From Candidatus Pacearchaeota archaeon (GTDB taxonomy: Archaea > Nanoarchaeota > Nanoarchaeia > Pacearchaeales > GW2011-AR1), in the NCBI GenBank assembly GCA_002690445.1, contig NZER01000175.1:1-9364 (forward strand): a stretch of 9,364 nucleotides of DNA, written 5' to 3'. The notes below the pieces were generated by a model that searched no databases, had not been told where the DNA came from, and was given only the letters and a program-made list of their open reading frames with translations. Shown here piece after piece: positions 1 to 5,223 of the stretch. The translations under genes and the position numbers were made by a program. Each line of letters opens with the position of its first letter. Position 1 is the stretch's first letter.

Positions 1-159
1 ATGGGCATGATACAATATTATTATAATTATTTTATTAAGACAATGGGCAAGAGTGACGCAAATTTTACCCCCGTCTTAAAAGAACGCATTAATGATATTT
101 TATCAAAATACAACAAGTACAAGGTCTTTGTTGTACAAACTACAAAAGACCTATCTTAA
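1..159 (+). CDS. Possible C-terminal end of a plus-strand gene, or a 52-residue ORF
   Basis: The frame is open from the first base of the window and ends with TAA at 157-159. It encodes 52 residues, with ATG codons at 1, 7 and 43. The C-terminal half is lysine-rich and amphipathic (LKERINDILSKYNKYKVFVV) and reads like ordinary protein rather than chance translation. Because the window starts here, the true start may lie upstream. I do not recognise a family. An AT-only inverted repeat, 160-167 with 178-185, lies just past the stop. It has no following T-run, so it is at best a weak transcription end signal. Confidence 0.4.
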   Translation: MGMIQYYYNYFIKTMGKSDANFTPVLKERINDILSKYNKYKVFVVQTTKDLS

Positions 160-342
160 TTAATTGTAACTGCTTAAACAATTAACAAAAATCTTCAAAC
201 AATAGAAAGCGAAGTACACAAACTACAAATATCCACTAAAAAACAGCAATCCCCTAAATTCCAACTATAGGCTTAAACCTATCCCTTAAAGACAATTCGG
301 CTTACCCACACCGAAACGAAATCTACTAGGTTGCAGAAAAGC
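160..342. other. Non-coding A-rich stretch
   Basis: No gene is supported here. The stretch holds an 8-bp AT-only inverted repeat (160-167/178-185) and a short inverted repeat ATAGG...CCTAT (266-281). A direct repeat CTAGGTTG at 326-333 recurs at 370-377. The stretch leads into the TACTTT site array. Confidence 0.5.
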
Positions 343-823
343 GTACTAAAGTACGTAGGACGCAGTGCCCTAGGTTGGGTTGGTTGGAGGATAAACCATA
401 CTTTGGTACAGTTTTGTCTGAGTCATCTCCAAGAAACAAGAACATACTTCTATATTCTATACCTATAAACAAAGGGTTTTATATTTGTAAACTTACAGAG
501 TAGACACAGTAAAGTATATATACGGTATTCCCACGTTTTTCCCAGCTTTTAGGACAAATATACTTTCGTATAACACGCCGTACTCACTCCAGCCTGATTA
601 TCGTGCTAAAGTATGTCAATAGCCGACATGAAGACTGTTTTTGGTCATACTTTAAGGAAAGTACCCCAATTTAGAGCAATACAATATACTTTCCTAGTAA
701 AGTACATCAAGCCAGCCTCCTCCCCCACCCCGTGTTGCTCACATACTTTACCACTAAAGTACACAGGCTCTATTCAGTTTATACGTGAAGTCAGAAGGGG
801 TTTCTATACTTTATCTAAAGTAC
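343..823. repeat. Array of ATACTTT/AAAGTAC inverted sites
   Basis: Thirteen copies of the hexamer TACTTT or its complement AAAGTA fall in 480 bp. By eye I found only one other copy in the window, at 4648, inside a gene. Four sites are full inverted repeats with a fixed left arm ATACTTT and right arm AAAGTAC: 647-664 and 806-823 (4-bp spacer), 686-705 and 743-762 (6-bp spacer). Three are compact 12-bp versions of the form RTACTTTNGTAY: 343-354 (read on the minus strand), 398-409 and 560-571. Lone half-sites lie at 511-516 and 608-613. Dispersed near-palindromes like these usually bind a repressor, a partition protein or a replication initiator. No gene for such a protein is visible here, so the role is inference. 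Confidence 0.8.
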
Positions 824-1197
824 AGGACCAAGAGCCTCCCATCTAAGGGTGGTGTGTTACCCCCTAAGTATTCGTATTTATTAGGTTTTTTTTACCATCT
901 CCCCAAGGAGACCCTGGTGCTGCTTCATAACAATAGGCGAAGCTAACAATATAAATTGTGGTAAACAATATCAAAAGCAATATTAAAATTTTTAGAAGGC
1001 AATTTGACAATTTTATTAAGCAATAAACAATATCGAAAGCAATATCAAACAATATCAAACAATATAATTTCTTTTATGAGGGTACTTACCAAGATGAGAC
1101 TGTGCCCCCCTAGATAAAATCTAGCAATAGGACTTCCTTTATCGAGAGACTACCCGTACCTATTTTTTGACTTCATCGTGTTTATTACGATTTAAAA
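824..1197. other. AT-rich non-coding region with CAATAT repeats
   Basis: No convincing gene. The main feature is the CAATAT row, described separately. The stretch also has a T-run (885-892) just before the inverted repeat TCTCC-CCAA-GGAGA. The T-run lies on the wrong side for a plus-strand terminator, and the minus strand would give an A-run. A perfect 6-bp hairpin CTAGAT-AAA-ATCTAG lies at 1110-1124. ATCGT...ACGAT (1175-1191) lies just beyond the stop of the 62-residue gene on the minus strand, without a U-run. Confidence 0.5.
947..1065. repeat. Iteron-like CAATAT repeats, about 10 bp apart
   Basis: CAATAT occurs at 947, 966, 978, 1028, 1040, 1050 and 1060, with a related CAATAA at 1021. 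The last four copies are 12, 10 and 10 bp apart, so they lie on nearly the same face of the helix. The longer unit CAATATC(A/G)AAAG appears at 966 and 1028, and CAATATCAAA twice in tandem at 1040-1059. The DNA is very AT-rich. Phased direct repeats in AT-rich DNA are typical of replication origins (iterons plus an unwinding element) and of some operator arrays. Which applies here is not shown. Confidence 0.6.
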
Positions 1198-1386
1198 CTA
1201 TATTTTTCTAAATCGCATGTTTTGTCTAGTTCTTAGCTTATTTATTTTCCTAGACAGTTGAGAATCTGAAACAAAAGATGTATGAGGAAAGTTTTGATAC
1301 CCCCTACAATCTTGTATTGCCTTTTCTACGGCTCGTTTGTATTCGTATGAGTCGTAAACGAATTTGAATAGTTGCCAATCGTTCAT
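1198..1386 (-). CDS. Small basic protein of unknown function, downstream of the amidoligase
   Basis: A 62-residue ORF with ATG start and TAG stop. A strong SD, GGGAGGTG in the mRNA sense (1392-1399), sits 7 nt before the start and is the best evidence that the gene is real. The N-terminal part is aromatic and acidic (DWQLFKFVYDSYEY); the C-terminal 20 residues are rich in Lys/Arg (RKINKLRTRQNMRFRKI), which could bind nucleic acid. There is no signal peptide or membrane segment. It lies 98 nt downstream of the amidoligase on the same strand and could share its transcript. The gap contains one copy of the 27-bp inverted repeat and a 6-bp hairpin (1425-1440). No family recognised. Confidence 0.6.
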   Translation of the reverse strand: MNDWQLFKFVYDSYEYKRAVEKAIQDCRGYQNFPHTSFVSDSQLSRKINKLRTRQNMRFRKI

Positions 1387-1448
1387 GCTGACACCTCCCG
1401 TTGTTTGAATTGAGCAGTTTAAACACTTGCTTAGGTGTGAATTTATCC

Positions 1449-1475
1449 CTGTTCGTGAATGGTATCACTATTGTC
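1449..1475. repeat. Left copy of the inverted repeat flanking the amidoligase gene
   Basis: This 27-bp segment matches the reverse complement of 2484-2510 at 25 of 27 positions. The match extends outward to 33 bp (1443-1475 against 2484-2516) at 29 of 33. It ends 9 bp from the amidoligase stop codon. Its centre is GTGA-ATGGTA-TCAC, a small dyad. The two mismatches with the right copy are A/G changes at the first and last positions of the 6-bp dyad loop, leaving the GTGA/TCAC arms intact. Confidence 0.8.
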
Positions 1476-1484
1476 ATTTAATTT

Positions 1485-2468
1485 TTAGATTCTCGAGTAA
1501 AGTTTTTCGAGATAGTCGCACAATCCAGTTATCAAGATTGTTGCGTGGTCACGATTAGATTTCGCTAATTTCAATGTTCGTTTTTCAAACTCAGCACAAA
1601 GTGTCAAGTTTCCAGATGCGTATTCGAACACTTGGCGAAATGCCCAAGCGAAACCTTGATTTTTCTTGCTCAAAACCATAGCCCAACCGATATCGTTCTT
1701 TCCGAAAAACTCGAAAATTCGTTTTTCTTGCAATCGGTTTTCGGTACTGGTTAACCATTCTCTTTGATTCACCCTAAACACCCTTCTGAATGTTTTTTGT
1801 CTTGAGCAATATTTGACTAAATTCTGCGTGAATTTAATCCAGTTTGTCAATTTTCTATCATCAACAGTGAAGATGTTTCTTCTAAATTCCAATGTTTGGA
1901 ATCTTCGTGATATCCTCAAAGAGTTATATTTTCCTTTCGGAACTTTATCCCAGAAAAGCTCTCGGTCATCTTTATACCTTCTTGCTAATTTCTGGACATT
2001 GAGTGTGTAGTAATAGTCAAGTTCTGAGACATTGGCAACATGTTCTGTTGACCTTCTTGAACTTGGTATTACTAAGTCGATAACCCTTTCAAAGTTGAAG
2101 TAGAATGTTATCACGTTTGAGATTTGCAAAGGTGTAAGATTTTCACAATCATGATGTATGTGAAACCCAGTGCGTGGGGTTTCACTTGCGTTGTAGTTAG
2201 CGTTCAAATAACTAACCACTTGCGTCCAGATTTGCATTGCTTGATTTCCTGAAGTTCGAAAATCATCAGCAGTGCATATTTCTGAATAATCATCTGAATT
2301 GTGAAAACTTGCGTCTGTTTTGATAATAAACTTATTACCAAACTCATTCGCTATGCCTTCGGCAATCTCATCGCGTGAGTAGCCCGAATGTTGGAATTCC
2401 AATTCAATTCCAATTTGATTATCGAGCCATTGATTTTTCTTTGTTAAAGTGTAGTTTGTGATTATCAT
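1485..2468 (-). CDS. Putative amidoligase (Amidoligase_2 family)
   Basis: A 327-residue protein with the motif order of the Amidoligase_2 family (COOH-NH2 ligases with a glutamine-synthetase-like fold). It shows GIELEF at 20-25 and KTDASF at 50-55 with the conserved D and S. E63 follows, then TGFHIHHD at 100-107, a middle helix with E127, SRR at 137-139, and TLEFRR at 192-197. In the family, the acidic and histidine residues are predicted to bind metal and ATP for joining a carboxylate to an amine. The substrate is unknown; cell-wall peptides or protein tagging have been proposed for relatives, including phage-borne ones. The C-terminal 110 residues are helical and charged. There is no signal peptide, so it is probably cytoplasmic. 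The ATG is supported by GGAGGT (2474-2479) 5 nt upstream. The gene and its SD are enclosed by a 27-bp inverted repeat. The family call is strong; the reaction is inferred. Confidence 0.85.
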   Translation of the reverse strand: MIITNYTLTKKNQWLDNQIGIELEFQHSGYSRDEIAEGIANEFGNKFIIKTDASFHNSDDYSEICTADDFRTSGNQAMQIWTQVVSYLNANYNASETPRTGFHIHHDCENLTPLQISNVITFYFNFERVIDLVIPSSRRSTEHVANVSELDYYYTLNVQKLARRYKDDRELFWDKVPKGKYNSLRISRRFQTLEFRRNIFTVDDRKLTNWIKFTQNLVKYCSRQKTFRRVFRVNQREWLTSTENRLQEKRIFEFFGKNDIGWAMVLSKKNQGFAWAFRQVFEYASGNLTLCAEFEKRTLKLAKSNRDHATILITGLCDYLEKLYSRI

Positions 2469-2473
2469 TTTTT

Positions 2474-2479
2474 ACCTCC
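2474..2479 (-). promoter_or_regulatory. Ribosome binding site of the amidoligase gene
   Basis: GGAGGT on the minus strand, 5 nt before the ATG at 2468. It fixes the start and lies inside the inverted-repeat pair, so the enclosed unit carries its own translation signal. Confidence 0.8.
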
Positions 2480-2483
2480 ATTA

Positions 2484-2510
2484 GACAATAGTGACACCAC
2501 TCACGAACAG
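2484..2510. repeat. Right copy of the inverted repeat flanking the amidoligase gene
   Basis: Reverse-complement match (25 of 27) to 1449-1475. It lies 15 bp upstream of the amidoligase ATG, where an operator or 5' leader would be. The motif GACAATA begins this copy (2484-2490) and recurs just outside it (2512-2518), so this side is a little more elaborate than the left one. Its central dyad is GTGA-GTGGTG-TCAC on the minus strand. Confidence 0.8.
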
Positions 2511-3068
2511 TGACAATAACCGTCTTGTTCGTTGTGGCAATGAAGTCATCAACTTCCTAACCTAGTTGACAATGTTGTCCATATCTTTAGCAATATAGAC
2601 AATAGGCACGGGTATGCACACTTAGACGCTTGCTATCCTAATGGCTAAGGACAAAAGGTAAACCACAATATAGTGTATGATTTCCTTGGCTCGTGGTGCA
2701 GTCTCTCGACGAAAGGTCAGTAATCGCTTCTCCCACTCTAACAATACCTATACACTGGTGTGTTCTCGTCCATGAGACAATAATCTTTCGTGTCTCTCGC
2801 CGACTTACATTCGGTATCGTAGTCTCACGATTAAACAATATGCTTTTTGTTCGACCACTGGATTAAGTTCTCCTCGATGTACCCGTCATGTTCGGATTTC
2901 CTCCCCTTAAATCCGTTTTAAATTTCCTAACTATTTAAATTATAATATGCATTTCAGTCCGAATACAAGAACTATTTTTATTTATTTTCCTCATAAAACC
3001 CCTATAAATAGGGCAATTTATGAGTATGCCATAATGAACAAGGCTCAAAGATGGTACAACCTAAAGAC
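2511..3068. other. Gene-poor region upstream of the amidoligase, with recurring short motifs
   Basis: I find no supported gene. The region holds GACAATA or close variants at 2512, 2568 (GACAATG), 2598 and 2776, and GTCTCTCG at 2701 and 2792 with a variant at 2822. GTCTCTCG also occurs on the minus strand at 1143-1150. Small hairpins lie at 2542-2556 (GAAGT...ACTTC) and 2568-2579. A 7-bp stem CGGATTT/AAATCCG (2893-2899/2909-2915) is followed by TTTTAAATTT. A TATAAT box lies at 2941-2946 on the plus strand, with only a poor -35. The minus-strand promoter for the amidoligase should lie here, but I cannot place it with confidence. Confidence 0.5.
2991..3023. repeat. Nested hairpin between two minus-strand transcription units
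   Basis: The outer arms TCATAAA (2991-2997) and TTTATGA (3017-3023) pair perfectly. Inside them CCCTAT (3000-3005) and ATAGGG (3008-3013) pair as well. It lies 45 bp beyond the stop of the gene at 3069-3344. A minus-strand transcript would have an A-rich tail after it, not a U-run, so it is not a standard intrinsic terminator. It could be a 3'-end stabiliser, a factor-dependent end, or a protein-binding palindrome. Confidence 0.55.
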
Positions 3069-3344
3069 CTAATTGGCTGCTATATTATTTTTGTCTATAT
3101 ACCTTCTATCTACTATACAAGCTACTGGTATAACTATTAGGTTTCCTACGCTATCTATGGTATCTCCACAGAAGGAAAAATCTTGGGCGACGGTTATTGA
3201 TGTGTCGTTTTCTTTAATGATGTATCCTGTTGAGACACAAATGGCGAGTTCTTCTTCTAGGGCTTCATCGAGGTCTCTCCAGTCGGTGGAGGATTTTGCG
3301 TCATGCCAATAAATGCAGACATGTCTGTAAGGTATCTTTTTCAA
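3069..3344 (-). CDS. Small conserved-type phage protein of unknown function, TTG start
   Basis: A 91-residue protein starting at TTG (3342-3344). A long SD, GGGAGG in the mRNA sense (3354-3359), lies 9 nt upstream and supports this start. The pattern is HVCIYWHDA near the N-terminus, then W22 and LDEALEEE, STGYIIKEND, ITVAQDF and NLIVIPVACIVDRRYI near the end. This resembles small phage and microbial hypothetical proteins with a 'W-D...sl-e...G-i..e....i.i......IP...I' layout: a short beta-rich fold whose function is unknown to me. It has no signal peptide or membrane segment. It reads away from the structural operon, whose first start is 83 nt beyond its own, so the two units are divergent. 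Plus-strand ORFs over the same bases are judged to be shadows of this gene. Confidence 0.7.
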   Translation of the reverse strand: MKKIPYRHVCIYWHDAKSSTDWRDLDEALEEELAICVSTGYIIKENDTSITVAQDFSFCGDTIDSVGNLIVIPVACIVDRRYIDKNNIAAN

Positions 3345-3394
3345 GGACAGTACCCTCCCATATTATTTATGACAATGATAGTACGATGAAAAGA

Positions 3395-3422
3395 TTGTTT
3401 TTTGTTCATGACAGTTTAATAT
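3395..3422 (+). promoter_or_regulatory. Candidate promoter for the structural operon
   Basis: TTGTTT (3395-3400) and TAATAT (3417-3422), 16 bp apart, fit a weak sigma-70-type promoter. It lies in the only intergenic gap before the connector gene. Transcription would begin about at the ATG (3428), giving a nearly leaderless message, which agrees with the lack of an SD there. AT-rich DNA gives such matches easily, so the call is tentative. Confidence 0.25.
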
Positions 3423-3427
3423 ATAGT

Positions 3428-3928
3428 ATGGCATATTATACAACGGTACAAAAAGTTTATAGTCTATATCCACGAGTAGGCTCATTATCTTCAGTAAATT
3501 CATCAGCCGTGTCTTTTTACATTGACCAAGCAGAAAACGAAATTAATGGCTATTTAATCAACAACTACACGCTACCATTCAGTTCTACACCCCCTATTAT
3601 AGAGTCTTTATCTACTGAATACGCATTAGTAAAAATTTTGGAACGATTCTTTACCCAAGAAATAGGAAGCGACAATAGATGGGTAGAAAATAGACATAAA
3701 TATGTTAAAGAATACCTAAGCCAAATCAATTCAGGAGATGTAGGGTTATATAATTCTTCTCTTGAGATTATCGCCTACAAAGACGGAGATGCAATTTTTT
3801 CAAATACAATGAATTACAATCCGACCTTTACTGTGCTCAATCCAACCTTGCAACAGATAGATGGCGATAGACTTACAGATGAATGGGACGATGTTAAAAG
3901 CGAGTCCTATAAACCCAACTTAACATAA
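3428..3928 (+). CDS. Head-tail connector protein (DUF1320 / Mu gp36-like)
   Basis: A 166-residue protein beginning MAYYTTVQKVYSLYP. The layout is that of the DUF1320/gp36-type connectors: an N-terminal helix, then SAVSFYIDQAENEINGYL (about 27-44), a proline-rich turn (LPFSSTPPIIESL), then a long helix EYALVKILERFF. Such proteins form a ring between portal and tail. The reading frame is open further upstream to 3230, but that extension overlaps the minus-strand gene, is basic and unlike the family, and is rejected. An ATG at 3386 is possible but has no SD either. The start at 3428 is chosen by family fit. The TAA overlaps the ATG of the next gene by one base, suggesting translational coupling. 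Confidence 0.7.
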   Translation: MAYYTTVQKVYSLYPRVGSLSSVNSSAVSFYIDQAENEINGYLINNYTLPFSSTPPIIESLSTEYALVKILERFFTQEIGSDNRWVENRHKYVKEYLSQINSGDVGLYNSSLEIIAYKDGDAIFSNTMNYNPTFTVLNPTLQQIDGDRLTDEWDDVKSESYKPNLT

Positions 3929-4605
3929 TGCCAACAGATTTAATAGTAAAGCATAAGATTAGAGCATATAGCCGAGTTAGACTGGGAAAATTCGGAGGTC
4001 ATATGGAGATAAATTTTAAGGGTGTAAGGTCAAAAATGATTAAATTAACTAAATTTGCATCGGGGAGACAAGCTCTTGACTTTAGAAAGGCGTGGGTTAA
4101 CGAAACAATAGAGCTGATAGGCGATGCAATGAAGGAGAAGTGGGAAGGAAAGAAAGGGTGGCAATCAAACACAAAAGCATGGGCGAGGGTAAAACAAAAC
4201 CTGCAGGCTGCAGGAAAAAGTGTAGAAGCTAACAAAGTGGGGGTGTTCTCACGAAACTTAGAGACGATTGTTTTACGAGGAGGCAACGCATATCTCGTCT
4301 CTACCAAAGGCAACTTTATGAGACAGGGAGCAGGCACTAGGGGTAACAATTCAACAGGATTTAATATTATAGCTACCAGTATAGACGAGCCAGCAAGAGC
4401 ACTCCAAACTCCTAAAAAAAAGAGCTCAAGACAAAGCAAATATCCAGTATATTTCAACAGAGAACATAGATTCTTCCCAACAGTACCCGAGTTTATCAAG
4501 GTAGGTAATCAAGCACTAGCAAATCAAATTGGAAAACGCTATAAACACACCACATGGTTACAAAATATTAAAAATAAAGCACTATTGAAAGGAGCAAGTT
4601 TCTAA
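3928..4605 (+). CDS. Virion morphogenesis / tail completion protein (Mu gpG- or HK97 gp10-like)
   Basis: A 225-residue basic protein. The middle carries DAMKEKWEGKKGWQSNTKAW, like the 'W..l...T...K' stretch of phage virion morphogenesis proteins. The C-terminal part FNREHRFFPTVPEFIKVGNQAL matches the family's 'R.FP...eF...' segment followed by a helix. These proteins act at the neck or in completing the tail. Two starts are possible. The ATG at 3928 overlaps the previous stop (TAATG). The ATG at 4003 has GGAGGT (3994-3999) only 3 nt upstream and gives a 200-residue protein whose N-terminus (MEINFKGVRSKM) looks more like the family. I give the longer form but cannot decide. The family call rests on pattern and gene order. 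Confidence 0.6.
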   Translation: MPTDLIVKHKIRAYSRVRLGKFGGHMEINFKGVRSKMIKLTKFASGRQALDFRKAWVNETIELIGDAMKEKWEGKKGWQSNTKAWARVKQNLQAAGKSVEANKVGVFSRNLETIVLRGGNAYLVSTKGNFMRQGAGTRGNNSTGFNIIATSIDEPARALQTPKKKSSRQSKYPVYFNREHRFFPTVPEFIKVGNQALANQIGKRYKHTTWLQNIKNKALLKGASF

Positions 4606-4606
4606 G

Positions 4607-5047
4607 ATGGCAATTATTGATTATTTAGGGATAGAAACACAAATTAAAAGTATTCTTGATGGAGATGTTAGAACTTCTGACAATACTATTCAAGTAGAGC
4701 CAGAGATGATGCTTAACCCAGACAGCTGTCCGTTTATTGGTATATATCTTATGTCGTATGAAACTATGTTAGATACAGAAACAATAGGAGGAACAAGTCC
4801 TTATCTAACATCATTAGATATAGATATTTGGTGTTACACATTCAGTTTTGAAAACTATGACGGAGCAAGTCGGAGAGACACTTTGTTAGGCAATGTCAAA
4901 GAAGTTGTAAAAGATTACAAGACTCTTAATGGTAAAGTTTTGTATTGGCAGTTCGGTAATGGAGAGTTTGATAATCAAAAAAATACTACTGGACTTGGAT
5001 TCTTTAAGGGGGTATCTTTATCGTTACAATGTCAGATAAAAGAATAA
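4607..5047 (+). CDS. Tail terminator-like protein
   Basis: A 146-residue protein between the completion protein and the tube protein, the usual place of the tail terminator (lambda gpU or Mu gp37 type). The pattern fits: an N-terminal helix (IIDYLGIETQIKSIL), a hydrophobic strand after a proline (CPFIGIYLMSY), a strand with alternating residues (SLDIDIWCYTF), and a helix with basic residues (LLGNVKEVVKDYK). It ends in a strand carrying GLGFFKGVSLSLQC. Terminators cap the tube once the tape measure length is reached and join the tail to the head. AAAGGAG (4587-4593) lies 13 nt upstream of the ATG. It is separated by one base from the gene before it and overlaps the next by 19 bp. Sequence similarity is low, so the call leans on order and size. 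Confidence 0.55.
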   Translation: MAIIDYLGIETQIKSILDGDVRTSDNTIQVEPEMMLNPDSCPFIGIYLMSYETMLDTETIGGTSPYLTSLDIDIWCYTFSFENYDGASRRDTLLGNVKEVVKDYKTLNGKVLYWQFGNGEFDNQKNTTGLGFFKGVSLSLQCQIKE

Positions 5048-5223
5048 AAATCAAGTGGCTTGTAAGTGGATTAGAGGTAAGTGGTATTGGAATTGCTACG
5101 AAAGGAGAAGAAGTCGAAGTGCCTAATGACGTTGGTGAAAGTTTAATAAATCAGAAACTTGCAAAACAATCAAAAATGAATAATAATAATAAGAAACCTA
5201 ACAAAGGTGAGGATACAGAATAA
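5029..5223 (+). CDS. Small protein between terminator and tail tube genes
   Basis: A 64-residue protein whose start lies 19 bp inside the terminator gene and whose stop overlaps the tube gene start (TAATG). The first 48 residues have the pattern of a small beta domain: IKIKWLVSG, then KGEEVEVPNDVGESLINQKLAK. The 'kGeeveVp...a..Li..glA' layout recurs in small phage proteins encoded near head-tail and tail genes. The last 16 residues are Asn/Lys-rich and likely disordered. Its role is not established. Tight packing on both sides suggests that it is real and co-translated. Confidence 0.65.
   Translation: MSDKRIKIKWLVSGLEVSGIGIATKGEEVEVPNDVGESLINQKLAKQSKMNNNNKKPNKGEDTE

Noticed and set aside
613..846. 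77-residue plus-strand ORF
   Set aside because: It lies wholly inside the TACTTT site array, has no SD, and its sequence follows the repeats.
885..912. T-run next to the TCTCC-CCAA-GGAGA hairpin, as a terminator
   Set aside because: On the plus strand the T-run comes before the stem. On the minus strand the stem is followed by A's.
864..1058. 64-residue minus-strand ORF with a membrane-like N-terminus
   Set aside because: The hydrophobic stretch is translation of CAATAT repeats. It starts at TTG without an SD.
343..1065. CRISPR array
   Set aside because: The repeats are 6-20 bp, variably spaced and palindromic or AT-only, with no uniform repeat-spacer structure and no cas genes.
1449..2510. 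Insertion sequence
   Set aside because: There is no transposase between the inverted repeats, and no clear target-site duplication is visible outside them.
2638..2838. 66-residue minus-strand ORF
   Set aside because: It has a TTG start, no SD and no recognisable pattern, and it overlaps the GTCTCTCG and GACAATA motifs. A real gene is not excluded but is not supported.
3230..3427. N-terminal extension of the connector ORF, and the plus-strand ORF at 3073-3312
   Set aside because: Both overlap the better-supported minus-strand gene at 3069-3344. The extension is basic and unlike connector proteins.
3999..4499. Long minus-strand ORF opposite the tail completion gene (similarly 8171-8764, 7436-7801, 5762-6031)
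   Set aside because: These are shadows of plus-strand structural genes and have no SD-supported starts or family patterns.
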